In this document: positions 40,617-48,088 of the stretch, one piece after another | Layout of the letters: every line of letters starts with the position of its first letter | Numbering within the stretch: position 1 is the first letter of the stretch | Origin: Paenibacillus lupini | GTDB taxonomy: Bacteria > Bacillota > Bacilli > Paenibacillales > Paenibacillaceae | Reading direction: 5' to 3' | DNA length: 64,000 bases | Assembly: GCF_011761355.1 (NCBI RefSeq) | Contig: NZ_JAASRW010000005.1 | Location: 372,001-436,000, forward strand | Position numbers and translations under genes: made by a program | The notes under the pieces: model-generated | The model's database searches: none | Seen by the model: only the letters and a program-made list of their open reading frames with translations | What the model was told of the DNA's origin: nothing

Positions 40617-40636
40617 TGTATTACTGTCATAATACA
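40617..40636 (+). promoter_or_regulatory. Operator 1 of the YtrA-type operon
   Basis: TGTATTA-CTGTCA-TAATACA, a perfect inverted repeat of 7-bp arms with a 6-bp spacer, 20 bases before the regulator start. An identical arrangement is found at 41052-41071. Confidence 0.8.
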
Positions 40637-40656
40637 GTCATAGCATGAGGCAGGTG

Positions 40657-41034
40657 ATGGAGTTGCTGACATTTCAGGATTTACAATTAAATAATAAAAT
40701 GCCGGTCTACGTGCAGATTGCCTTGTATGTAAAGAGACGCATTTTGCTCAAATGGGCGGTGTCCGGCGATAAGCTTCCTTCCAGGCGGGATATTGCAATG
40801 CAGTTGAACATTAATCCAAACACGGTCCAGAAAGCGTTCAAGCTGATGGAGGATGAGGGCTATGTTCGAACGAGCAGTACATTAGGAAGTGTTATTTATC
40901 TGGATGATGAGATCTATGGCCGTATTGAGTCAGAGCTTACAAAGGAAATGGTGGCGGAATTTATAGCACAAGCTAAGGAAGCGAACCTTTCGTTTAAGAA
41001 AACAGTTGAGCTGATTAGTGAGCTTTGGGAATAG
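40657..41034 (+). CDS. GntR family regulator, YtrA type
   Basis: 125 residues from the ATG with GAGGCAGGTG before it. YtrA-type proteins are short GntR regulators with only a winged helix (GDKLPSRRDIAMQLNINPNTVQ and KAFKLMEDEGYVRTSSTLGS) and a dimerisation tail of about 50 residues. They commonly repress their own operon, which encodes ABC transport proteins, and respond to cell-wall stress. Two perfect inverted repeats, one before this gene and one before the next, fit that model. Confidence 0.92.
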   Translation: MELLTFQDLQLNNKMPVYVQIALYVKRRILLKWAVSGDKLPSRRDIAMQLNINPNTVQKAFKLMEDEGYVRTSSTLGSVIYLDDEIYGRIESELTKEMVAEFIAQAKEANLSFKKTVELISELWE

Positions 41035-41051
41035 GCTTTTTATACATTCAT

Positions 41052-41071
41052 TGTATTAGTGCATTAATACA
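41052..41071 (+). promoter_or_regulatory. Operator 2 of the YtrA-type operon
   Basis: TGTATTA-GTGCAT-TAATACA has the same arms and spacer length as operator 1. It ends on the first base of the AGGAGGTG ribosome site of the permease gene, so a bound repressor would block transcription and the RNA hairpin could affect translation. Confidence 0.8.
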
Positions 41072-41085
41072 GGAGGTGCAGGAAA

Positions 41086-41859
41086 GTGAAAGGATTTTAC
41101 CGGCTTTTAAATATTCAATTTGCGTCGATGCTGCCTGTTTTATTGATTTTGACAGCGGGGATGCTGCTTACGCCATATATGCTGCTGCAATCCGAGGTTG
41201 CGCATTTGAATGAGACTTCGATGCATCCGCGGTTTGAAAGCTTGTATTATACGTCCGGATGCAAGACGGCGTTATATGTATTTATAGCTGCGTTCTGCGT
41301 TTATTTCCTGGTGAAGCAGTATAACGCGTATTGGGGGAGCAAGAGCATTTATACGTATTTGACCTTGCCAGTGAAACGAGAAGCGTATTACTGGAGCAAT
41401 CTGCTGTCTTTTATCATAGGATTACTGCTTCTTCTTGCTGCTCATCTGGTTGCGATAAGATGGGGGTATTCCGCTGTTGTTGATCATATCGGCAGCTACG
41501 CCGACGGCAAGTTCGTCATGCATAACGGGTTGTTTCTGGCTTTTATCCGCTCGAACTTCCTAAAGCTTATATTACCGTGGAGCATTAGCGGATGGTTCGC
41601 GTCGATCAGCGTATTTCTCACAGCGGCTATCGGCTTATATTACGCATTCCTCTGTGAGCGCAGCAGACGGCATTGGTTCATTATCTTCGTATTTGCTGCG
41701 GGCTTGATTATGCGGCATATTGTGAATGCTCAGATATCCGCTCCTTCCTCGGACTGGACAATTGCAAAGCTATACACATACAGCATTATTCTGTTGATAA
41801 TGAGCGGCTTCTTCGTCTGGCATAGCATACGGCTAATCCGGAAAGGAGTTATCTCTTGA
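41086..41859 (+). CDS. ABC transporter membrane subunit of the YtrA-type operon
   Basis: 257 residues, GTG start after AGGAGGTG. About six membrane helices (for example MLPVLLILTAGMLLTPYMLL and LLSFIIGLLLLLAAHLVAIR), with a short loop SIYTYLTLPVKREAYYWSNL resembling the coupling region of ABC-2 permeases of the YtrC/D kind. Together with the ATPase gene at 44385-45101 it would form a transporter. Its stop overlaps the next gene. Substrate unknown; antibiotic or cell-envelope stress is a reasonable guess from family knowledge. Confidence 0.82.
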   Translation: MKGFYRLLNIQFASMLPVLLILTAGMLLTPYMLLQSEVAHLNETSMHPRFESLYYTSGCKTALYVFIAAFCVYFLVKQYNAYWGSKSIYTYLTLPVKREAYYWSNLLSFIIGLLLLLAAHLVAIRWGYSAVVDHIGSYADGKFVMHNGLFLAFIRSNFLKLILPWSISGWFASISVFLTAAIGLYYAFLCERSRRHWFIIFVFAAGLIMRHIVNAQISAPSSDWTIAKLYTYSIILLIMSGFFVWHSIRLIRKGVIS

Positions 41860-43154
41860 TGCAGGCGTTATGGAAGAAATCAGCAAGTCACTTGGCGCTT
41901 CCGGCGCTCGTAATTGCGCTGCTTCTTATTGGATTCCAATTCATGAAAGTCGATGCGGACCGGAATAAAGGAACTTTTTATTTAAAGGATCATCAAGGAG
42001 ACCGTTCGGCGCTAGCGGATGTAACAATTAGCGGGGAACTAGGGGATGGATTTCATAAGTCGTCGTTCTATCTGGAAAAAGGTAATGTTGTAACGCGAAC
42101 GCAGGTTTACGATCCACCTCGTGAAGTCTGGTACAACAATCTTTCTCTTGATAAATTAAAAGGGAATCTCCGGTATGATCTCATATACCAGCCGTCTTCC
42201 ATTACGGTAAGAGATCCTAAAGATTCTAATTCCTATTGGACGGCATCTGTTATGCCTAATATTACCGAATATAATGATACGGGCCAACCGAAACGGGATA
42301 ACACTAGTGCTTATACAAATAGGCTTGAATACGGACTTGCAAAAATAGGCGATCAGGATTTTTTTGTAGTGCCTTCAACGAATCATTATGTTGGAATAAG
42401 CGGTATTTATAAATTGAATTTTATAGATGCCAGAAGCAATCCAGGTGAGACACCTCCGTCGGAAGCCCTTGTCACTTTCAGTTTGGATAAGAATAAGGAG
42501 CCATCTCCGTCCGAGATTCAGGTGCTTGGCCTCGAAGCAGTTGGCGACAAGCTTGCTCTGATCCTGGAGGAGGACCAGAGGCTCGTTATCCGAAGCTATG
42601 ACAGCAAGAGCGGGAAGCTCTTAGGTGAGGTGGCGGCTGATGATTTTACAGTTTCCAATGCTTATTTGGCTGAGTCGAAGAGAAAGTTTAATGAATCGTA
42701 TGAAGCCTATTCTGACGTGCAAAACAATCGATTGAGTATCGCGTTTATGAGCGGTTATGAACAAGGACTGGTTCAAAAAATCATTTGGAGTTTTGACTTG
42801 TCAGATGGAGTGAAGCTGTTGGATGAAACGGAGATCACCTACAAGGACCTTAGGGTAAATGATAAACGTAATATGGAATCCATCCATTATCTGAATGGCA
42901 AGCTCTATGTCATTTATAGCAATCTGGAACTGGGAGGGAAGACGGATTATGATCAGTTTGTGTTCGATCCCTATCAGCCCAAGAAGCTCATTATACAAGT
43001 TTACGAAACGCATAAGCTTCTTTATGAAGGAGAGCTTGTAACCGATCATAATGATGACCTTATAAGCCTTCAGAATTATAAACGGGACTCCTTCACCTAT
43101 GACCCCGTGTACAACCGAGAGTTCGAGCATATCGTTGTTCAATCGATTAAGTAA
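41859..43154 (+). CDS. Membrane-anchored extracytoplasmic protein (paralogue A)
   Basis: 431 residues from the ATG at 41859 (a TTG at 41856 is also possible), overlapping the previous stop. One N-terminal helix (LALPALVIALLLIGFQFMKV) is followed by a large extracytoplasmic domain beginning KGTFYLKDHQGDRSALADVT. The domain looks beta-rich. Shared segments with the next gene (LALILEE, EVQVLGLEAVGDKLALIL-like, YEGELVTDHNDDLI) show the two are paralogues. I do not recognise a named family. It may act as an accessory or sensing part of the ABC system. Confidence 0.78.
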   Translation: MQALWKKSASHLALPALVIALLLIGFQFMKVDADRNKGTFYLKDHQGDRSALADVTISGELGDGFHKSSFYLEKGNVVTRTQVYDPPREVWYNNLSLDKLKGNLRYDLIYQPSSITVRDPKDSNSYWTASVMPNITEYNDTGQPKRDNTSAYTNRLEYGLAKIGDQDFFVVPSTNHYVGISGIYKLNFIDARSNPGETPPSEALVTFSLDKNKEPSPSEIQVLGLEAVGDKLALILEEDQRLVIRSYDSKSGKLLGEVAADDFTVSNAYLAESKRKFNESYEAYSDVQNNRLSIAFMSGYEQGLVQKIIWSFDLSDGVKLLDETEITYKDLRVNDKRNMESIHYLNGKLYVIYSNLELGGKTDYDQFVFDPYQPKKLIIQVYETHKLLYEGELVTDHNDDLISLQNYKRDSFTYDPVYNREFEHIVVQSIK

Positions 43155-43169
43155 GGGGAGGCGTTTATA

Positions 43170-44381
43170 ATGATGGATAAATTAAATAAGCTGTCCCGCC
43201 ATCTTGCCATACCCTTTTTCCTGGTGGCTCTGCTGCTGATTGGAGTTATCGTTTTTCTAAACCATACGCATCAGAATGCGGGAACTTTATATGTGAAGGA
43301 TCATTCAGGAGACCGTTCAGCGATCGATCCGATCATAATATCAGGAGATATCAGTGATCAGTATGCAAGTACAAGTTTTGAAATCTCGAAAGGCCAATTA
43401 AACAGGCATACAGAGGTGTCTGATCCTCCTGCTCTTATAACGGATCATTATAAGTACATCCAAGGATGGAAAAAAAGAATGGACGGACTTGATTATCAGG
43501 TTGAAGGCGGATATACCTACTCTGTAACTTATATTGGTGGCAGGAAATCCTCTCTCATCAATACAGGATTAGTGTTTCAAAGCGAAAATATTTACTCCAA
43601 TTCATTAGAGCGTGGACTTGCCAAGATTGGCGATCATGTGTATTTTACTGTACCAACATCGGCTGAAACTACAGGGACAAACGGCATTTATGAACCTTCC
43701 TTTGAAGAAGACGGAACGACTCGGACTGTTGCTGAATACAGCCTTGACCAGAATAAAGATGGTGGTTCTCTTGAAGTGTGGGGGCTTGAGGCAGTGGGGG
43801 ATAAGCTAGCCCTTATCCTTATAGAGAATGGGCATCCTATCGTGCAGGGCTACGATCCAGATAGCGGGCAGCTGCTCGGTAATATCATGCTTGATCAGAC
43901 GGGTATCAAATATTCCGGCCAATATGAAGCCTTTAATAATGATCAGATTTTGAATCTTGTTTTTCAGAAGAAGTCCGTCACGGACTTTAATATCCGTGCT
44001 CATAAAGCAGTATGGAGCATTGATTTTAATAGCGGTATGAAGGTGATTGATAAGACAAATCTGGATTATGAAACGAATGGGCAGGATAATTTTCGCAGCC
44101 GGATGACGATGCACTACCAGGGCGGTCAGCTTTACGTTGTTTATACGTCAACGGAGCCAAGGCCGAATGACCAATATTATGCTGACAGCTACCTGCCGAT
44201 TCATTTGCTCATCAGGGTGTATAAGGATGATCAGCTGTTATATGAAGGCGAAATTGATTCGGACCTGAATGATGACTTCATCAATACGACTAACATTCCA
44301 TATGGCCAGTCATTTGACATAAATTCGGATGATTACCGTATGTTCGACCATCTGAAGATCCAGGCAAGAGAGGAGGAGTAG
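43170..44381 (+). CDS. Membrane-anchored extracytoplasmic protein (paralogue B)
   Basis: 403 residues, ATG after GGGGAGGCG, 15 bp after paralogue A. The same plan: helix LAIPFFLVALLLIGVIVFLN, then GTLYVKDHSGDRSAIDPIII and later WGLEAVGDKLALILIENGHP and LLYEGEIDSDLNDDFINTTN. It lies 3 bp before the ABC ATPase gene. The pair clearly arose by tandem duplication and has diverged substantially. Function as for paralogue A is unknown. Confidence 0.78.
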   Translation: MMDKLNKLSRHLAIPFFLVALLLIGVIVFLNHTHQNAGTLYVKDHSGDRSAIDPIIISGDISDQYASTSFEISKGQLNRHTEVSDPPALITDHYKYIQGWKKRMDGLDYQVEGGYTYSVTYIGGRKSSLINTGLVFQSENIYSNSLERGLAKIGDHVYFTVPTSAETTGTNGIYEPSFEEDGTTRTVAEYSLDQNKDGGSLEVWGLEAVGDKLALILIENGHPIVQGYDPDSGQLLGNIMLDQTGIKYSGQYEAFNNDQILNLVFQKKSVTDFNIRAHKAVWSIDFNSGMKVIDKTNLDYETNGQDNFRSRMTMHYQGGQLYVVYTSTEPRPNDQYYADSYLPIHLLIRVYKDDQLLYEGEIDSDLNDDFINTTNIPYGQSFDINSDDYRMFDHLKIQAREEE

Positions 44382-44384
44382 CAC

Positions 44385-45101
44385 ATGCTCGAACTAAAGT
44401 ATGTGGAGAAATCGTTTGGACAATCGCGGCCTATTCTGCATGTGAGGGACCTAAGGATTCCTAGCGGAGAGATTGTTGGCGTTCTAGGCGAGAACGGTAG
44501 TGGGAAAACAACATTACTTAAGGCTATAATGGGCCTTGGCGAAGTGAAGTATCGCGACATTGCAATTAACGGGCGGCCGGTTCAGGAGCAATACGACCAG
44601 CTTGCTTTTATTACGGAAGAAGGAAGCTACATCCCGAAGCTAACCCCTCTCCAGTATGCAGATTTCCTAGCGGCTTTTTATCCAAGATTTGATCTTGTGT
44701 ACTATAATAAGCTGCTGAAATTTTACGAGCTTGAACCAAACAAGAGAATAAGGACGTTCTCGCGAGGGCAGAAATCGAAGCTTGAGATTAGCGCGGGTAT
44801 GGCGAAAGGCGCCAAATATATTCTGATGGATGAGCCGTTCCTTGGGAAAGACATGTTCACCCGACGGGACTTCCTGAAGCTGATGATTGGCAACCTGAAG
44901 GGCGATGAGACGATTCTGATCGTGACTCATCACCTCGATGAGATCGAAACGGTCATTGACCGGGCACTTATTATGTCGAGGGGCCGAATTGAGGCGGACT
45001 TCTACATGGATGACTTGCGTGAGCAAGGCAAAGACCTGACCGCTATTATGGCGGAAAAAGCAGGCTATAAGCCGGACCGTTACAAGACCGTTCTTGAGTA
45101 A
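44385..45101 (+). CDS. ABC transporter ATP-binding protein
   Basis: 238 residues. Walker A GENGSGKTT, Walker B YILMDEPFLG, and the H-loop in VTHHLDEIE. The signature is FSRGQKSKLEIS, with Arg in place of the usual first Gly of SGGQ, a change seen in the YtrB-like group. GAGGAG precedes the ATG. It is last in the YtrA-type operon, followed by a strong terminator, and would power the permease at 41086-41859. Confidence 0.9.
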   Translation: MLELKYVEKSFGQSRPILHVRDLRIPSGEIVGVLGENGSGKTTLLKAIMGLGEVKYRDIAINGRPVQEQYDQLAFITEEGSYIPKLTPLQYADFLAAFYPRFDLVYYNKLLKFYELEPNKRIRTFSRGQKSKLEISAGMAKGAKYILMDEPFLGKDMFTRRDFLKLMIGNLKGDETILIVTHHLDEIETVIDRALIMSRGRIEADFYMDDLREQGKDLTAIMAEKAGYKPDRYKTVLE

Positions 45102-45102
45102 G

Positions 45103-45138
45103 AAACAGGAGTAGCGTTTGAACGCTGCTCCTGTTTTT
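45103..45138 (+). terminator. Terminator of the YtrA-type operon
   Basis: AAACAGGAGTAGCGTT and AACGCTGCTCCTGTTT pair over 16 bp with a G-T wobble and a 2-base apex, followed by a T run. Confidence 0.92.
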
Positions 45139-45146
45139 ATGCTAAG

Positions 45147-45347
45147 CTTAACGATGCCGCATATTCTTAAGCTTCTGTTTAGCGGTTTAATAGGCATTCT
45201 TAACGATGTGCGATATCGTTAAGGATCACTTTTTGGCCAGATAATAAGGTGAATGAGCCTTTTTGTGTTCCTTTACGATATACGACATCGTTAAGGTTTT
45301 AATTTTCTGTTTAATCTGCAGTCTTAACGATGCCGTACATCGTTAAG
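45147..45347. repeat. Array of four 25-bp palindromes
   Basis: Consensus CTTAACGAT-N7-ATCGTTAAG at 45147-45171, 45199-45223, 45271-45295 and 45323-45347. Starts are 52, 72 and 52 bp apart, so copies 1-2 and 3-4 repeat with a 124-bp period. Spacers also correspond (TTCTGTTTA after copies 1 and 3, GTGAATGA after copies 2 and 4). This fills the gap between two convergent units. No gene is seen here. Confidence 0.88.
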
Positions 45348-45401
45348 CAATCTTTTCAGTGAATGAATCGAGCTTTGCAAATAGACTAAGTGTCGAGCCA
45401 A

Positions 45402-45857
45402 TCATGGTTTAATCTCAAATATCGAATCAATAACAAGAGGCAGATTGTCTCGTAAGGAATTAGCACCCATAACGGAGCGGCTGTGAATGCCGCTGTCCCC
45501 GAATACTTCCCGCATGAGATCGGAACAGCCATTCAGTACGAGGTGATGTTGTTCGAATGCGGGATCCGCATTAACGAACCCCTGCAATTTAACCACTCGA
45601 GCTACGAGATCCAAGCTGCCTAAAGCCTGCTTCACAACAGCAAGAATTTCAATTCCCGCACTTCGGGCAAATTGATAGCCTTCCTCTGTGGAATAGGCTT
45701 GTCCCAGTTTACCTTTTGGTTTCCCTGATGGACCTTTCCCAGCTACAAAAAGCAGAGAACCCGCGATTACGCAATTGGTGTAATTAGCAGCGGGATCACT
45801 GGCTTCAGGAAGGATAATTCCTAGATCTCTTAATCGTTCTTCAATGCTTGTACTCAT
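45402..45857 (-). CDS. RidA family protein (YjgF/YER057c/UK114)
   Basis: 151 residues from the ATG at 45857, with GGAGG nine bases before it. Typical segments are NCVIAGSLLFVAGKGP, VNADPAFEQHHLVLNGCSDL and a C-terminal NLPLVIDSIFEI. RidA proteins hydrolyse reactive enamines and imines made by PLP enzymes; this sequence belongs to a longer subgroup (about 150 residues), and the family arginine is replaced in the GNMRDNLP-like segment reading ANSLRDNLP, where Arg is kept one turn later. It forms a pair with the Lrp-type regulator gene just upstream. Confidence 0.88.
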   Translation of the reverse strand: MSTSIEERLRDLGIILPEASDPAANYTNCVIAGSLLFVAGKGPSGKPKGKLGQAYSTEEGYQFARSAGIEILAVVKQALGSLDLVARVVKLQGFVNADPAFEQHHLVLNGCSDLMREVFGDSGIHSRSVMGANSLRDNLPLVIDSIFEIKP

Positions 45858-45876
45858 TATGTACAACCTCCAATTT

Positions 45877-46308
45877 TTACTTCACCTGTCCAATAGACAA
45901 GCTTAGCTTGTAGTTCCCAAACGTTAATAACTCATCTAGAAAATCATTCAGCTCCAGCTGTGAGCCTACGCGTACCCGCATCCAATAGCAGCCTTCTCCG
46001 CTGACCCGATGAATCTCTAATACATTGCTGTTTTGCTTAGCGAAGGTCTGAAAGGCTTGATGGGCGGTGCTTGATTTCATAAAGACGGTGACAAAGGCAT
46101 GAACGGTCAGGCCGATTTTGTTAGGATCCCAACGAACGGTTGTGCCTTCAATAATGCCAAGATCCTGGAGTTTTCGAACACGAGCACCAACGGCTTGGCC
46201 GGTCAGATGAACATGTTCTCCAATCACTTTGTGAGACTGGCTGGCATCTGCAATTAAACCGTTTAAGATCTGAATATCAATATCATCGATTCCGTATTGA
46301 TTTGACAT
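45877..46308 (-). CDS. Lrp/AsnC family transcriptional regulator
   Basis: 143 residues. Helix-turn-helix ILNGLIADASQSHKVIGEHV then VGARVRKLQDLGIIEG, and the RAM effector-binding domain with VFMKSSTAHQAFQTFAK and EIHRVSGEGCYWMRVRV. It is 19 bp upstream of the ridA-like gene and transcribed with it, so it may control amino-acid metabolism linked to RidA, including itself. The sensed amino acid is unknown. Confidence 0.9.
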   Translation of the reverse strand: MSNQYGIDDIDIQILNGLIADASQSHKVIGEHVHLTGQAVGARVRKLQDLGIIEGTTVRWDPNKIGLTVHAFVTVFMKSSTAHQAFQTFAKQNSNVLEIHRVSGEGCYWMRVRVGSQLELNDFLDELLTFGNYKLSLSIGQVK

Positions 46309-46431
46309 GTTATAGGAAATCCTTTCATTGTGAAAATAATCGAGGCCTTATTGTTTCATGAGGTTATTCGTGCTAGATGAACCTTATTTTATAATTAAGA
46401 TAGACTTAAAGGGAAGAGAGGTTTTACAAAT

Positions 46432-47190
46432 ATGAAAATTCAATTGATTCGACATGCCACCTTATGGCTGGAATACGCAGGAGTACGGTTGCTCGTGGAT
46501 CCCATGTTTAGTGAAGCTGGAGTGAATCCGCCAATCAACAACTCGACGAATGAGAGGCGCAATCCGCTTGTGCCGCTGCCAATCTCTAAGGAAGAGCTGG
46601 TGAAGCCGGATGCTGTTCTCGTCACGCATCTTCATCAGGATCATTGGGACACTGCTGCAGCAGAAGCACTGCCTAAGTCTACGGTCATATTTTGTCAGCC
46701 TGGTGATGCTCACAGCATATCAGACCAGCATTTTTCTTCTGTTACAGAGATTGAGCAGTCGACAATATATAAAGGCATCACAATTTCAAGAACAAGCGGC
46801 CAGCATGGTACAGGTGAGATTGGACAAAAAATGGGGAAGGTGTCCGGATTTGTCCTTCAAGCAGAAGGACATCCGACCCTTTATATCACTGGTGACACGA
46901 TTTGGTGCGAAGAGGTAAGGCAGGCGCTGGACGCCTTCCGGCCGGATGTGGTGATTGTCAACGCTGGTGGTGCACAATTTGCTGTAGGGGAACCGATTAC
47001 GATGAATGTTGAAGATGTTATTCGCGTCTGCAGCTATGCGCCTTATTCCAAAGTTATCGCGGTTCATATGGATACAATTAATCACTGCTTGGTGACAAGA
47101 GAGGATCTCTCTCGTGCATTGCAAACTGAGGGATTGATGGATCAGGTTCTGATTCCAGCCGATGGTGAAAGTGTGATTGTAGATAAATAA
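46432..47190 (+). CDS. MBL-fold metallo-hydrolase
   Basis: 252 residues, AAGAGAGG ribosome site. The metal motif HLHQDHWD (HxHxDH) at about residues 66-73, then ITGDTIWCEE with the bridging Asp, and VIAVHMDTINH near the end for the last His. It matches the UlaG-like / L-ascorbate-6-phosphate lactonase-type group that also includes many uncharacterised hydrolases. It overlaps the convergent hydrolase gene by 49 bp at the 3' ends. Confidence 0.88.
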   Translation: MKIQLIRHATLWLEYAGVRLLVDPMFSEAGVNPPINNSTNERRNPLVPLPISKEELVKPDAVLVTHLHQDHWDTAAAEALPKSTVIFCQPGDAHSISDQHFSSVTEIEQSTIYKGITISRTSGQHGTGEIGQKMGKVSGFVLQAEGHPTLYITGDTIWCEEVRQALDAFRPDVVIVNAGGAQFAVGEPITMNVEDVIRVCSYAPYSKVIAVHMDTINHCLVTREDLSRALQTEGLMDQVLIPADGESVIVDK

Positions 47191-47966
47191 TCGGCAATAA
47201 CTTGGTTAAAAGCTTCCGGTACGTCTGCATTTGCACAATGGCCTGCTCCCGGGATCGTTACAAGCTGTGAATGGGGCTCCAACTGGTGAAGTAAACTTAA
47301 GGCTTCATGAATCAGTTCCCGGTCATGCTCACCCACAATTAGGAGCATCGGATACGGCATGGGCTTCCATCGATCGGTAAAGAAGGAGCCCATACCGCCC
47401 ATTGCCTCGAATGACCGCCGCTTGAAGTGCCGGATCCCTTGCTCGAATAATGTACGTCCTCGTTCTGTTGAACAGGATACGCGAAGAACATATTGTTTGA
47501 ACTTTGTCATGGAGAATAGGATGTAGCCAATCCATTTAAGGGCTTCGGCTTGCTGCTCTTTTTTGATCCGCTTATTGGCTTTATGTATGGAATAACCTCC
47601 GACAATGATAACTGATTGTGTCTGCTCCGGATAGCGGTCTGCAAAAGCTTGTGCGATCAGCGAGCCAAGCGATACACCAAGGAGATGACAGGCTTCGATC
47701 CGGTGGTCAGCCAAAATACGGCTGATGACAGCAGGTATATCTCTCATAGTAACCTTGGATTTGACAGAAGCTCCAGCCCCATGCCCAGGCAGATTAATAA
47801 GGATAAGCTGGTAGTTTTCTTGCAAAAAAGAAACCTGTTCATGAAACAAGGTATAGTCCGCAAATGCAGCATGCAGCATAACAATCGTTTCTTTACCCTC
47901 ATTGCTGCTTATGAAATAGGGGAAATCACCATGCTGTTCATACCTGCAAACGTCTTCCCTTAGCAT
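47142..47966 (-). CDS. Alpha/beta hydrolase
   Basis: 274 residues. MLHAAFADYTLF is the oxyanion region, with Ala in place of the usual Gly after His. The nucleophile Ser is in LLGVSLGSLIAQAF, the acid Asp in IVGEHDREL and the His in GAGHCANADVPEAF. All catalytic triad residues are in the right order. Its stop lies inside the 3' end of the convergent metallo-hydrolase gene. A single-gene unit; substrate unknown. Confidence 0.88.
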   Translation of the reverse strand: MLREDVCRYEQHGDFPYFISSNEGKETIVMLHAAFADYTLFHEQVSFLQENYQLILINLPGHGAGASVKSKVTMRDIPAVISRILADHRIEACHLLGVSLGSLIAQAFADRYPEQTQSVIIVGGYSIHKANKRIKKEQQAEALKWIGYILFSMTKFKQYVLRVSCSTERGRTLFEQGIRHFKRRSFEAMGGMGSFFTDRWKPMPYPMLLIVGEHDRELIHEALSLLHQLEPHSQLVTIPGAGHCANADVPEAFNQVIADYLSTITLSPSAGIRT

Positions 47967-48043
47967 CCCAATTTCACCCTCTTTTCGGAATCTATTACGA
48001 TCTGACCTTATAACTTACGCTGGTATGCAAGCCGTCATGCCAA

Positions 48044-48080
48044 AAGAAGCCTCCAAGTAAAGTGAACTTGGAGGCTTCTT
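48044..48080 (-). terminator. Terminator of the MarR-SNF2 unit
   Basis: AAGAAGCCTCCAAG and CTTGGAGGCTTCTT form a perfect 14-bp stem with a 9-nt loop and a T-rich end on the minus strand. Confidence 0.9.
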
Positions 48081-48088
48081 CGATCCTT

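Noticed and set aside
45147..45347. Four palindromic repeats considered as a small CRISPR array
   Set aside because: The spacers are unequal (27 and 47 bp), resemble one another pairwise and repeat as a 124-bp unit, unlike CRISPR spacers.
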